Shown here one piece after another: positions 16,528-23,839 of a stretch of DNA of 64,000 nt (the first letter of the stretch is position 1; the number at the start of each line of letters is the position of its first letter). The notes under the pieces were generated by a model. That model had not been told where the DNA came from and ran no database searches. It saw only the letters and a list, made by a program, of their open reading frames with translations. Source of the DNA: Paenibacillus planticolens (GTDB lineage Bacteria; Bacillota; Bacilli; Paenibacillales; NBRC-103111); contig NZ_WHNZ01000061.1 in the NCBI RefSeq assembly GCF_013141725.1, forward strand, positions 1 to 64,000, given 5' to 3'. The position numbers and the translations under genes were made by a program.

Positions 16528-17524
16528 GTTCCATCCCTCCCTTGCCGTACTCCCCGTACATGCGCGTGATGATCTCCTCCATGGGCGGGTCCTCTACGGT
16601 GACGTCGACGATCCGGTGAGCTGCCATGATTCGGGACAACGCCGCTTCAATCGTGGTGACTCCCGTATCCACCGACAGCGTAAGTCGGGCTCCGCTCTTA
16701 TCGAGCACGGTCACGCCTTCGAGCTCCACCCAGCCAGGTTCATCCTCAAGCACAAGGCGAACCGTCTTGTGGGTCATGAAGCACTGTTTCATCACATGTA
16801 CGCGATCATCGAATACGATACGACCATGATTGATGACGATTGCCCGGTCGCATAGCCGCTCAATGTCCCCGGCATCGTGCGAAGTGAGGAATATCGTCGT
16901 TCCTTCTTCGCGTTTCAGCTCTAGGATGAGCTCTCGAATACGCTGCTTAACGACGACATCCAGCCCAATGGTCGGTTCATCCAGAAATAACACCTGAGGA
17001 CGATGCAGCAGGGAGGCGGCAATTTCACAGCGCATCCGTTCGCCTAGCGAAAGCTTTCGAACGGTAGTGTGCAAATAAGGCCCCAGCTCAAATCGCTCAA
17101 TAAGATTGTCGCGACGCTTGATATAGTCACTTCGCCGCAGCTCGTATATTCGGCTCATCAGCTCAAATGTATCGATAGGCGGCAGGTGATACCATAACTG
17201 CGACTTTTGTCCGAAAACAGAGCCAATACGATAACTGAGCTTGTTGCGCTCTTTCCACGGACAACAGCCGAGCACTTCCGCTTCGCCGGTTGACGGGTGC
17301 AGAATCCCTGTCAACATCTTGATCGTTGTTGATTTACCGGCGCCATTCGGCCCGAGGAAGGCAAGTGTCTCCCCTTGCGCAGCGGAGAATGTAATGCCTT
17401 CAACGGCTGACTTTTCCACATATTGCGGCCTTATCAGCGCTTTCACGCTTCCTGCGAATCCTTCCTCTTTTTTCTTCATCCGAAAAGATTTCCCTAACTG
17501 CTGTGCGCGTATCGACGTCTCCAT
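16502..17524 (-). CDS. ABC transporter ATPase of the ABC-2 exporter
   Basis: About 340 residues. Walker A is GPNGAGKSTT (about 56-65), Q-loop VFGQKSQLWYHLPP, signature LSLGERMRCEIAASLLHRP (about 147), Walker B VLFLDEPTIGLDV and switch His in LTSHDAGDIERL. An extra C-terminal domain (about 250-340) is as in the DUF990-linked ATPases. The ATG at 17524 follows AAAGGACGG by five bases and is preferred over the in-frame GTG at 17545. It is the first gene of the three-gene operon, 28 bases after the leader's terminator hairpin, so its expression is likely set by that leader. Confidence 0.9.
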   Translation of the reverse strand: METSIRAQQLGKSFRMKKKEEGFAGSVKALIRPQYVEKSAVEGITFSAAQGETLAFLGPNGAGKSTTIKMLTGILHPSTGEAEVLGCCPWKERNKLSYRIGSVFGQKSQLWYHLPPIDTFELMSRIYELRRSDYIKRRDNLIERFELGPYLHTTVRKLSLGERMRCEIAASLLHRPQVLFLDEPTIGLDVVVKQRIRELILELKREEGTTIFLTSHDAGDIERLCDRAIVINHGRIVFDDRVHVMKQCFMTHKTVRLVLEDEPGWVELEGVTVLDKSGARLTLSVDTGVTTIEAALSRIMAAHRIVDVTVEDPPMEEIITRMYGEYGKGGMEHELLEQIR

Positions 17525-17551
17525 GTCTACCGTCCTTTCATTCACTGCAGC

Positions 17552-17698
17552 AAAAAAGACCTCTCGGTCCGTTTCGCCTATGCAGGCGGAACTTTCCGAA
17601 GGTCTTTTATCCCTTACGGTGTAGCACGTCTCGATCGTGCCGACTTCGCTCGGTTCGCCATCCGCATGGATTCGGATCCCTAGAAGCCCTTCCGTTTA
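17552..17698 (-). promoter_or_regulatory. ykkC-class riboswitch-like leader with terminator
   Basis: Minus-strand leader of the ABC-2 operon. It contains CTAGGGATCCG (17672-17682), then CCGAGCGAAG, then ACACCGTAAGGGATAAAAG (17605-17623). These follow the conserved order CTAGGGTTCCG / GGTCCGAGAG / ACACGG-GGGATAAAAG of the ykkC RNA class. Right after it a hairpin (AAAGACCTTCGG at 17606-17595, pairing with CCGAGAGGTCTTTTTT ending at 17552) forms a terminator. The CCTTC used by the terminator can instead pair with GAAGG near 17688, giving mutually exclusive folds. The class members sense guanidine, ppGpp, PRPP or nucleoside diphosphates; which one, if any, applies is unknown. The deviations from consensus mean this could be a variant. 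Confidence 0.6.
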
Positions 17699-17748
17699 TT
17701 TTCCACATCTTAACACATCATGTCATGTACAGACAATACTTTTTACGA

Positions 17749-18006
17749 TCAATTTTCAGACTGCCCAAGGGAATCAAGCTCTTCTCTGAGCACAGCCGAT
17801 TTTTGCTGGGCATCCTCAATTTGGGTCTGAAGCTCATGGATTTCCTCCTCCGCCTCGGACAATGCAGCCGCGGTAGCCTGCGAGTGAAGCTCTTGAGCTA
17901 CCTGCAGGGTTTGTTCCGCAGCCTGCTCCGCTTGTTGTGCAAACTGTTTAATTTGTTCGATGTTTTGCTTATTTTCATCTTGACTTTGTTGATCTTCTTG
18001 TGGCAT
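17749..18006 (-). CDS. Small acidic coiled-coil protein
   Basis: 85 residues, nearly all helical: Gln/Glu/Ala-rich heptads from residue 13 to 80 (IEQIKQFAQQAEQAAEQTL, ELQTQIEDAQQKSAVLREEL). No Cys, no membrane segment. The ribosome site is GGGGG seven bases before the ATG. It lies between the exporter leader and divergent xerS. No function can be given. Confidence 0.6.
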   Translation of the reverse strand: MPQEDQQSQDENKQNIEQIKQFAQQAEQAAEQTLQVAQELHSQATAAALSEAEEEIHELQTQIEDAQQKSAVLREELDSLGQSEN

Positions 18007-18154
18007 AAAGAAACCCCCTGCTCGAATTTTCCATACAGGATTAATTTTAGTAAAATGGGCCGATCTTATTCTCAGAATTTCCCCGCTTCTACCAATTTCC
18101 TTCTTTCACTGCTATACTTACAGCATGTAAACGTCAAAGAGGTGACAACTGCCT

Positions 18155-19237
18155 ATGAACATCATTAAAGTCAAGGACCGGCACGAATTAGACAAAAGAA
18201 TCCCCTCTATGCCATGGTATATTGAGAAATTCATCAACTACAAGCTGCCCGATCTTTCCCCTTCCTCCTTGCTGGAATATGTGCGCGATTACGAAATTTT
18301 CCTTTCTTGGCTCTTGGCCGAAGGATTAAGCGCGGCCCCGGTTATGAATCAAGTTCCGTTGGAAGATTTAGAGAAATTGCATATGGACAGCGTAGATAAC
18401 TTCCGCATGTTCCTTGCTACTCGGAAAGAACAAGCTAACGTAAAAACGACCATTAATCGTAAACTGTCCGCACTTCGCTCCCTGTTTCATTATCTAAGCC
18501 AAATTGCGGAAGACGATAATTTCTACCCGCTTCTTAAGCGAAATGTCATGGCCAAAGTGGAGATTAAGCGCTCCCACAGGCCAAAGGATACGGCCGCCAA
18601 GCTCGAGGGAAAGCTGCTGCAGGAAGAGGAAATTGCCCAGTTTATCGACTATGTCCAGAACGGTTACGAGCATGATGTCGCTTCCAACAAGCAAGCCATT
18701 TACTCCTATGAACGCAATAAAATAAGGGATATATGCATCATAACGCTGATTTTGAATTCCGGTTTGCGCGTGTCAGAGGTTTTCAATTTGAACATGGATG
18801 ATATTGATCTTAAGAAAAAGCTGACCCATGTTTATCGTAAAGGAAAAAACGACGATACGTTCAAAACTCCAGTCTATTTCCGCCAAGAAGCCATTCAAGC
18901 GCTAACTGACTATATGGCTATTCGGCAAACGCAGTATAAACCGGTCAAAAAAGAAAAAGCCCTCTTCCTTGCCATCGCAAATGGCAAAAAAGAAGGCGTC
19001 CGTATGACCAAGAGGGCTATTCAAGAGCTTGTGATCAAATACGCAAAGCGTTTCGGCAAGCCCTACTTGTCCGTTCACAAGTTGCGGCACTCGTTCGCCA
19101 CAGACTATTACTTGCAGAACGATTTGTACAAAACGCAAGAGCAGCTCGGACATGCCTCGCCAGAAACGACGCAAATTTATGCCCATCTTACAGATCGAAC
19201 CATGTCCGAAGCGATTGATAAACGGTTGGAATCCTGA
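18155..19237 (+). CDS. xerS: Tyrosine recombinase, XerS-like
   Basis: 360 residues. The N-terminal SAM-like core-binding domain (about 15-125) is followed by the catalytic domain (about 155-355). Catalytic residues are Arg in LNSGLRVSEVF (about 203), Lys near YRKGKNDD (about 230), His-x-x-Arg in VHKLRHSFA (about 308-311), His in LGHASPETT and Tyr nucleophile in QIYAHL (about 341). It starts MNIIKVKDRHELDKRIPSMPWYIEKF, like XerS proteins, which act alone on a dif-type site to resolve chromosome dimers in some Firmicutes. The AAGAGGTGACAA ribosome site precedes the ATG. I could not find a convincing dif site next to it, and Paenibacilli may also have XerCD/RipX, so its role is inferred. Confidence 0.85.
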   Translation: MNIIKVKDRHELDKRIPSMPWYIEKFINYKLPDLSPSSLLEYVRDYEIFLSWLLAEGLSAAPVMNQVPLEDLEKLHMDSVDNFRMFLATRKEQANVKTTINRKLSALRSLFHYLSQIAEDDNFYPLLKRNVMAKVEIKRSHRPKDTAAKLEGKLLQEEEIAQFIDYVQNGYEHDVASNKQAIYSYERNKIRDICIITLILNSGLRVSEVFNLNMDDIDLKKKLTHVYRKGKNDDTFKTPVYFRQEAIQALTDYMAIRQTQYKPVKKEKALFLAIANGKKEGVRMTKRAIQELVIKYAKRFGKPYLSVHKLRHSFATDYYLQNDLYKTQEQLGHASPETTQIYAHLTDRTMSEAIDKRLES

Positions 19238-19240
19238 AGC

Positions 19241-20230
19241 TTACTTCAGGATTTTTTCGATTTGTTCCAATTCTTCCGGAGCAAATTCCAAATTTTTCAG
19301 AGCTGCGACGTTTTCTTCAATTTGCGAGACGCGGCTTGCCCCGATCAGCGCTGAAGTGACGCGTCCGCCGCGAAGCACCCAGGCCAGAGCCATTTGCGCT
19401 AAGCTTTGACCACGGCTTGCGGCCAACTCGTTTAGCTGAATAATTTGGTTCAGCTTCTCTTCTGTGATGTCCTTCGTATTCAAGAATTGGCTTTTCCCGC
19501 CTGCCCGCGAATCACTCGGAATGCCGCTCACATATTTGTTCGTCAGCAAGCCTTGCGCTAGCGGACAAAACGCAATACTGCCCACTCCGAAATCGTCCAG
19601 AACATCCTGAAGCCCGCCCTCGATCCAACGATTCAACATACTGTAGGAAGGTTGGTGAATCAAGAGCGGTGTCCCAAGACCTTTCAAAATCGCAGCCGCT
19701 TCCTTCGTTTGTTCTGCCGTATAGTTGGAAAGCCCCACATACAACGCTTTACCTTGACGAACAATTTGATCTAGCGCTGCCATTGTTTCTTCAAAAGGCG
19801 TGTTCGGATCCGGTCTGTGCGAATAGAAAATATCGACGTACTCGAGTCCCATTCGTTTCAAGCTTTGATCCAGCGAGGATACTAAGTATTTCTTGGAGCC
19901 CCACTCCCCATATGGACCTTCCCACATGTAGTAGCCCGCCTTTGTCGAAATGATCATTTCATCGCGGTACGCGCCTAAATCGCTCTTCAGCACCTTGCCG
20001 AACATTTCTTCAGCCGATCCCGGAGGCGGGCCGTAGTTATTCGCCAAGTCAAAATGTGTAATTCCCAGGTCAAATGAACGCAGCAGCATCGCTCGTCCGT
20101 TCTCATGAATATCCAATCCGCCGAAATTGTGCCACAGCCCTAATGAAATCGCCGGGAGCTTAAGTCCGGACTTGCCGGAACGATTATATTTCATTTCTGC
20201 ATAACGAGTTGAACTTGCCTGATAAACCAT
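19241..20230 (-). CDS. Aldo-keto reductase, YghZ/GSP69-like
   Basis: 329 residues, an NADPH-dependent TIM-barrel reductase. The catalytic Asp/Tyr lie in HFDLANNYGPPPGSAEE (about 55-70); Lys is in IISTKAGYYMWEGPYGEWG; His is in IFYSHRPDPNTP (about 135). NADPH-binding LVSSLDQSLKRMGLEYVD and the final GASRVSQIEEN are present. The long loop after the Lys marks the YghZ/mgrA subgroup, which reduces L-glyceraldehyde 3-phosphate or methylglyoxal. The ribosome site is GAAGGAGGAAG. The gene converges with xerS, leaving only three bases between the stops. Confidence 0.92.
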   Translation of the reverse strand: MVYQASSTRYAEMKYNRSGKSGLKLPAISLGLWHNFGGLDIHENGRAMLLRSFDLGITHFDLANNYGPPPGSAEEMFGKVLKSDLGAYRDEMIISTKAGYYMWEGPYGEWGSKKYLVSSLDQSLKRMGLEYVDIFYSHRPDPNTPFEETMAALDQIVRQGKALYVGLSNYTAEQTKEAAAILKGLGTPLLIHQPSYSMLNRWIEGGLQDVLDDFGVGSIAFCPLAQGLLTNKYVSGIPSDSRAGGKSQFLNTKDITEEKLNQIIQLNELAASRGQSLAQMALAWVLRGGRVTSALIGASRVSQIEENVAALKNLEFAPEELEQIEKILK

Positions 20231-20411
20231 GTTCTTCCTCCTTCAAATGTCCGTACAAAAACTTACGGTGTAGACATCTATTAATATTTCACCAATTAAT
20301 GGTTTCTAAGTACAGTATAGGCGAACCCGGACAACAAAAAAAGAACTGAAAAAAACGTGTCTTACTTACCTTGAGGTGAGTATGACCGCCTTTTCCACTT
20401 TCTTCGGTCAA
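20231..20411. other. Upstream region of the aldo-keto reductase gene, nothing clear
   Basis: The stretch probably contains the reductase promoter on the minus strand (AT-rich near 20280-20310). I see no ORF with a ribosome site and no strong repeat. Confidence 0.4.
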
Positions 20412-20541
20412 CAAGAAGGAGACCTAGCCTGCGGCTAAGTTCTTGTCTAAACCCATACGTTTGAGCGTGGGGTGGGAATTGGGTATAGGACTCCGACCGT
20501 TTCTTGAAATCGTGTCCATCCCATACCCATCCCCTTTTTGT
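20412..20541 (+). ncRNA. Candidate structured RNA with three hairpins and a T run
   Basis: Three successive stems can form: CAAGAA (20412-20417) with TTCTTG (20440-20445), enclosing TAGCC/GGCTA; a short stem around CCCATACG..CGTGGGG (20452-20471); and GGGTAT-GGAC (20481-20491) with GTCC..ATACCC (20514-20528), followed by a plus-strand TTTTT run. No protein-coding frame fits. A 12-base sequence GAAGGAGACCTA at 20415-20426 recurs at 20585-20596. The class is not recognised; it could also be a remnant of a mobile element. Confidence 0.35.
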
Positions 20542-20592
20542 TCTACTTTGTGCTGCCTCCGACTTCTCCTACCCCGATACGGTTGAAGGAGA

Positions 20593-20752
20593 CCTATATC
20601 TCACCACGCTTCGGACACAGCGGCCGTTATCTTCGCGAAAAGCGTCATGTCTCTCTGCTTGTGGACACCAGAGACTTTATTTGCCGATTACGGGGCGAAA
20701 TCAGTCACCACGTGAGCAAGTAACAGCAATGGTGTCCGTTACATGTTCGAAG
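20593..20752. repeat. Dispersed repeat, family A copy 2
   Basis: This stretch matches 9836-9990 over its full length. Units begin GGACA at 20613 and 20663 (50 apart). The reverse complement of 20720-20742 (GGACACCATTGCTGTTAC within it) is a third, inverted unit. Chance ORFs through both copies encode similar peptides only because the DNA is repeated. Confidence 0.8.
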
Positions 20753-20856
20753 GTGTCCTTTTCCACCTAATAAGGGCTTCCCTGTCCGTCAGCGAGGACA
20801 GACCCAGTCATGCCAAATACGCTTATCCCAAACAGGGGATGCCTCGCCCATACTAT

Positions 20857-21036
20857 GGGAACTCAGTTCCCTTATTTCGGTGAGAAGCGGTATTTCGGCA
20901 CCCAAGGGGGAACTACAGGGCCTTATTCGCCCTCCATCTTCCAAATATGTGACCAACTTGACGAAATAGCGGACCCGAGATCCCTTTCCCTCGTCCAAAA
21001 AGGTGTTTTCAACAGAATAACGCCCTATAGTTCCCC
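20857..21036. repeat. Four-unit symmetric palindromic repeat, family B
   Basis: Two direct units GGGAACT..CTTATT start at 20857 and 20908 (51 apart). Two inverted units of the same pattern, read on the minus strand, start at 20984 (GGGATCTCGGGTCCGCTATT) and 21035 (GGGAACTATAGGGCGTTATT), also 51 apart. Both pairings have the same centre at about 20946. The unit pattern (GG-A, then CC-TTATTT) resembles the family A units. Confidence 0.8.
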
Positions 21037-21064
21037 CTATCCCTCCTACGGGGCCTAAATCAAC

Positions 21065-21091
21065 AAAAAAACTGCCGAGTCTCCCCGGCAG
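21065..21091 (-). terminator. Terminator of the Cys-rich protein gene
   Basis: CTGCCG (21072-21077) pairs with CGGCAG (21086-21091) and is followed on the minus strand by seven T. It is nine bases past the Cys-rich ORF's stop, which supports that ORF being a gene. Confidence 0.8.
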
Positions 21092-21099
21092 CTTTAGAT

Positions 21100-21327
21100 T
21101 TACTTACATTTGCCGCAGCCGCAATTGCATTTGCTCTTTGGCTTATAAATTTCTTTTTTGGTAAGCAACGCTGTTGATTTCGCAGTCCCGCGTATTCCGG
21201 CACAACGCAAACAGTCAGCAATACATTGGTTTCGGCCAACGACGAACAACCGTGTACAGACATTACGGCAATAACGTCCGCAGTTCGGTACTGCACCTAC
21301 ATTTCCGAGATAAGCGCTTTTTTGCAT
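21100..21327 (-). CDS. Small Cys-rich protein, possible metal binder
   Basis: 75 residues with ten Cys at 16, 20, 24, 35, 39, 42, 67, 69, 71 and 74: two clusters (CGRYCRNVC, CIADCLRC) and a tail KCNCGCGKCK. The layout suggests zinc or iron-sulfur binding or a disulfide-bonded spore protein. No signal peptide. The ribosome site is poor (GAGG close to the ATG), so a different start is possible, but the terminator directly after the stop and the non-random Cys pattern argue for a gene. Not recognised as a named family. It is next to family B repeats, and no partner gene is apparent. Confidence 0.55.
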   Translation of the reverse strand: MQKSAYLGNVGAVPNCGRYCRNVCTRLFVVGRNQCIADCLRCAGIRGTAKSTALLTKKEIYKPKSKCNCGCGKCK

Positions 21328-21399
21328 ACCTCAAGCACCGCCTTTTCCTTTGGTACTATAAGGTATTCCTGTGCTCCTAGTTACGGTTGTACGGTTCAG

Positions 21400-22440
21400 C
21401 TAAACTTTTTGCTTATTTTGCAACGAAAGCACCAGTTCAATGCCGTATTCCTGCAGCCATTTCGTTTTTTCAAATGTATTTTGAATAATATCGATCAGCA
21501 CGCCTTGCGGATCAACGCCATCTGCATATCGTCCCAAGAAATGAATAAAAACATCCAATCTCCGAAGCTCAATCAACAACGGAAGTACTTGAATTTCTGC
21601 CTCTTTTAACGCAACAGACTGCCCGTAACCCTCATAAAAAGCCGTACAATTACGTTTCAGCTCATCTTTGGAAAGCGCCGGATCAATCAAGTCCGACAAG
21701 CAGACAGCGATTTCCATAACGCGAAGATCTTTGGTTACAAACTCAAAATCAAGCACCGCTGTAATTCGGCCGTCCCCATCAACAAGCATATTCGATCCGT
21801 TTATGTCTCCATGGACTAGCTGGTGAGGCAGTTTTCGCAATGCGGGAATCGCTTGATAAAAGGCTGAAAACCGTTCAAAAATGTATGTTAGCTCCTCGCG
21901 CAGTGCAGAGAACGTTTCCGGAGGATGCAAACAGAACTCATGAATCGCATCCGGCGTGCAGCGGGGATGAATGTTGTCAATCTCATAGTACGGCGGATAC
22001 ACAGGCTTTAGATCGACAGATACCGTTCCGAGAACGGCAGAGAGCTGACCGACAGCCGCTCCAAATTGTAAGATTTGTTCGGAATTCATCCAGGTTGGAT
22101 TCATCCCATCTGTAAATGTAAACAAAGCTGCGAGCTTCCCTTGATTATGATCCAACTGGACGACAGTTCCGCCGTCCGGCAGCTCGATCGGCACCGGAAT
22201 GCGATACGGCAGCTGATTTTTGCGCTTATTAAGCGCCAAAAGGATCCGATGCTCAAACATGATTTTATCGATATCCCGATGTGTTTCGTATAACCGCATC
22301 ACATAGGTGCTGCCGGCCACCTCGACAAATCGTGTTGTATTATTCATTCCCCCCATACCTGTACGCATCGACCATGTTTGACCAGGAAACCAGTATGCAG
22401 GCAATAAGGCTAATTGCTCCTCCAAATCTTTTACGCGCAT
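21400..22440 (-). CDS. Aminoglycoside phosphotransferase/homoserine kinase-fold protein
   Basis: About 346 residues, APH-type small-molecule kinase. Brenner motif LVHGDINGSNMLV (catalytic Asp about residue 211) and the metal site VLDFEFVTKD (about 230) are intact; the N-lobe has a Gly-rich GGMNNTTRFVEV and YVMRLYE with the ATP-binding Lys replaced by Arg. The start at 22440 clears the preceding gene; the longer frame to 22542 would overlap it. Members include homoserine kinase II, choline and spore-coat kinases (CotS type), so the substrate is unknown. It follows the 168-residue gene by about 25 bases, probably in one operon. Confidence 0.82.
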   Translation of the reverse strand: MRVKDLEEQLALLPAYWFPGQTWSMRTGMGGMNNTTRFVEVAGSTYVMRLYETHRDIDKIMFEHRILLALNKRKNQLPYRIPVPIELPDGGTVVQLDHNQGKLAALFTFTDGMNPTWMNSEQILQFGAAVGQLSAVLGTVSVDLKPVYPPYYEIDNIHPRCTPDAIHEFCLHPPETFSALREELTYIFERFSAFYQAIPALRKLPHQLVHGDINGSNMLVDGDGRITAVLDFEFVTKDLRVMEIAVCLSDLIDPALSKDELKRNCTAFYEGYGQSVALKEAEIQVLPLLIELRRLDVFIHFLGRYADGVDPQGVLIDIIQNTFEKTKWLQEYGIELVLSLQNKQKV

Positions 22441-22465
22441 AATTGTATTCGTCAGCTCACTTTCA

Positions 22466-22972
22466 CTAAACCTGATTGTCGCCTTCCACCGCGAATTCGA
22501 AGTCCTCCACATCAAAGGCCTGTACTGGAATGCTTGCTCCAATCAGCCTTTCGATAAAATCGAACTGATCTGTCAATAATGCCGCTTGCTCCTTGATCGC
22601 AGTTAGAATTAACTCGGTTTCAATCGGGTCGAATTGTTCGCCGTACGCTTCGTTATCAATGGCAAATACAACCATTAAGGTCACGTGCTCGTTGATCGGA
22701 AGCGGAGGACTTTTGCGCCATGGAACGGCAAGCGCTTTTTCAATTTTTTTCTTATTAAAAGATTCCTCGAAGAACGCGATCAGCTCGCCAATCATTTGCT
22801 TAACGAATCCGTCGTCTTCTTCCTCCAGCATAATCGGCTCGCTGCCGGCCTGCAGCTCATATAACTCTTGAATGCTGGTATAAGGGATTAAGTAAGTAAC
22901 AGGCTGCCCCGGCAGCATCAACTGACCGTGTACGGCGAGCATGACTGCCTCTATAATAAACGTTTTGCTCAT
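22466..22972 (-). CDS. Conserved hypothetical protein (168 aa)
   Basis: No named domain recognised. It starts MSKTFIIEAVMLAVHGQLMLPG, is acidic and Glu-rich, with a conserved-looking middle (EESFNKKKIEKALAVPWRKSPPLP) and tail (AFDVEDFEFAVEG). No membrane segment, no Cys. The ribosome site AGGAAGGAGAATG leads into the start region. It lies just before the APH-fold kinase and is probably co-transcribed. I recall similar proteins in Paenibacillus genomes, but no function. Confidence 0.75.
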   Translation of the reverse strand: MSKTFIIEAVMLAVHGQLMLPGQPVTYLIPYTSIQELYELQAGSEPIMLEEEDDGFVKQMIGELIAFFEESFNKKKIEKALAVPWRKSPPLPINEHVTLMVVFAIDNEAYGEQFDPIETELILTAIKEQAALLTDQFDFIERLIGASIPVQAFDVEDFEFAVEGDNQV

Positions 22973-23137
22973 GTCTAATCATTCTCCTTCCTCTAAGGCT
23001 GCTTCAGTTTTATTTCGCTAGAAAGCCTTAGAAATCCTTTTTTCAACTGGCAAATTAGCCATGTCACAATCGCATAACAAAAAACCGTAAGCTCTAGCGA
23101 TCTCAATGATCACCTGAACAAACGGTTCAAAATCATT

Positions 23138-23731
23138 TTAAAGACTCCCATCGACAGCCTCACGATCCTCGTACAACGGAAGATAAGGTTTCTTTGAAAA
23201 TCGATTCGCATAGGCCGACGCTACATAACAATCCGGCTTAATGACAGGAACCATCCCGACAGATGCTACTCGCCGCACCATCTCTTGGACGAATTTGGCC
23301 GTTCGGTTCTTCGTCACATCATCCCCAGCATCAATATGGATATACATATCGAAAGAGGCTCCCTGGTACAGATGAGGAAGAACGATATTTTCCATATCTT
23401 GTCGTTTAGCCTCGTCAAAGTATGTGGCGATCTCTTCACTGAGCGCAGTTTCCATCGACAGCTTTTCTTTAATCGAATGCATGGCCCGGTGGACAATCAC
23501 TTGACGATAGCACGCCCATGCTCCTTTACCACAACGCTGAATAACTACACCTGTTATGAATTTGGTGTGGCCTGGGTGTACCTGACAATCCGTTCCGATA
23601 ATAAATTTGTAGATAGCTGCAGGGTCTAGCCGCATGAAATGCAAAATTCTCTCATGAACCGTATCCAGGTTTAGTCCTCTTTCCGTCGTGTTCCGAAATT
23701 CCAGTGGGTGGTTTGCCGTCGAAGTTTTCAA
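23138..23731 (-). CDS. YkuK family (DUF458) RNase H-like protein
   Basis: 197 residues of the DUF458 family, predicted RNase H-fold. It has IIGTDCQVHPGHTKFITGVV (about 43-62) with the acidic residue expected in the first strand, DMYIHIDAGDD (about 130) and IKPDCYVASAYANRFSKKPYLP at the end. The enzyme activity is not established. A ribosome site GGAAGAACC precedes the ATG. The 165-base gap to the next gene (22973-23137) shows only weak inverted repeats. Confidence 0.85.
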   Translation of the reverse strand: MKTSTANHPLEFRNTTERGLNLDTVHERILHFMRLDPAAIYKFIIGTDCQVHPGHTKFITGVVIQRCGKGAWACYRQVIVHRAMHSIKEKLSMETALSEEIATYFDEAKRQDMENIVLPHLYQGASFDMYIHIDAGDDVTKNRTAKFVQEMVRRVASVGMVPVIKPDCYVASAYANRFSKKPYLPLYEDREAVDGSL

Positions 23732-23769
23732 AGATAAGGTTCTTCCTTTCTCCTTAGAATCAGGAAGAA

Positions 23770-23794
23770 GCGGATGCTGGCCTCATGCATCCGC
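23770..23794 (-). terminator. Probable terminator of the NlpC/P60 gene
   Basis: GCGGATGC and GCATCCGC form a perfect 8-base stem with a 9-base loop. The following T stretch is interrupted (TTCTTCC), so efficiency may be low. Confidence 0.55.
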
Positions 23795-23839
23795 CCCTAT
23801 CTATAGTATATGGCAAAACTCCTCTGATCGAACCATCAC

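Noticed and set aside
17552..17720. T-box leader before the ABC-2 operon
   Set aside because: There is a terminator and a GGGAT stretch, but the T-box core AGGGTGGNACCGCG is absent and the downstream genes are not amino-acid related; the ykkC pattern fits better.
18100..19300. A dif-type recombination site next to xerS
   Set aside because: I found no convincing 11-6-11 inverted repeat near the gene.
20789..21058. Open frames over the 20.8-21.0 kb stretch on both strands
   Set aside because: They run through the palindromic repeat, have no ribosome site and show mirrored composition expected from inverted DNA.
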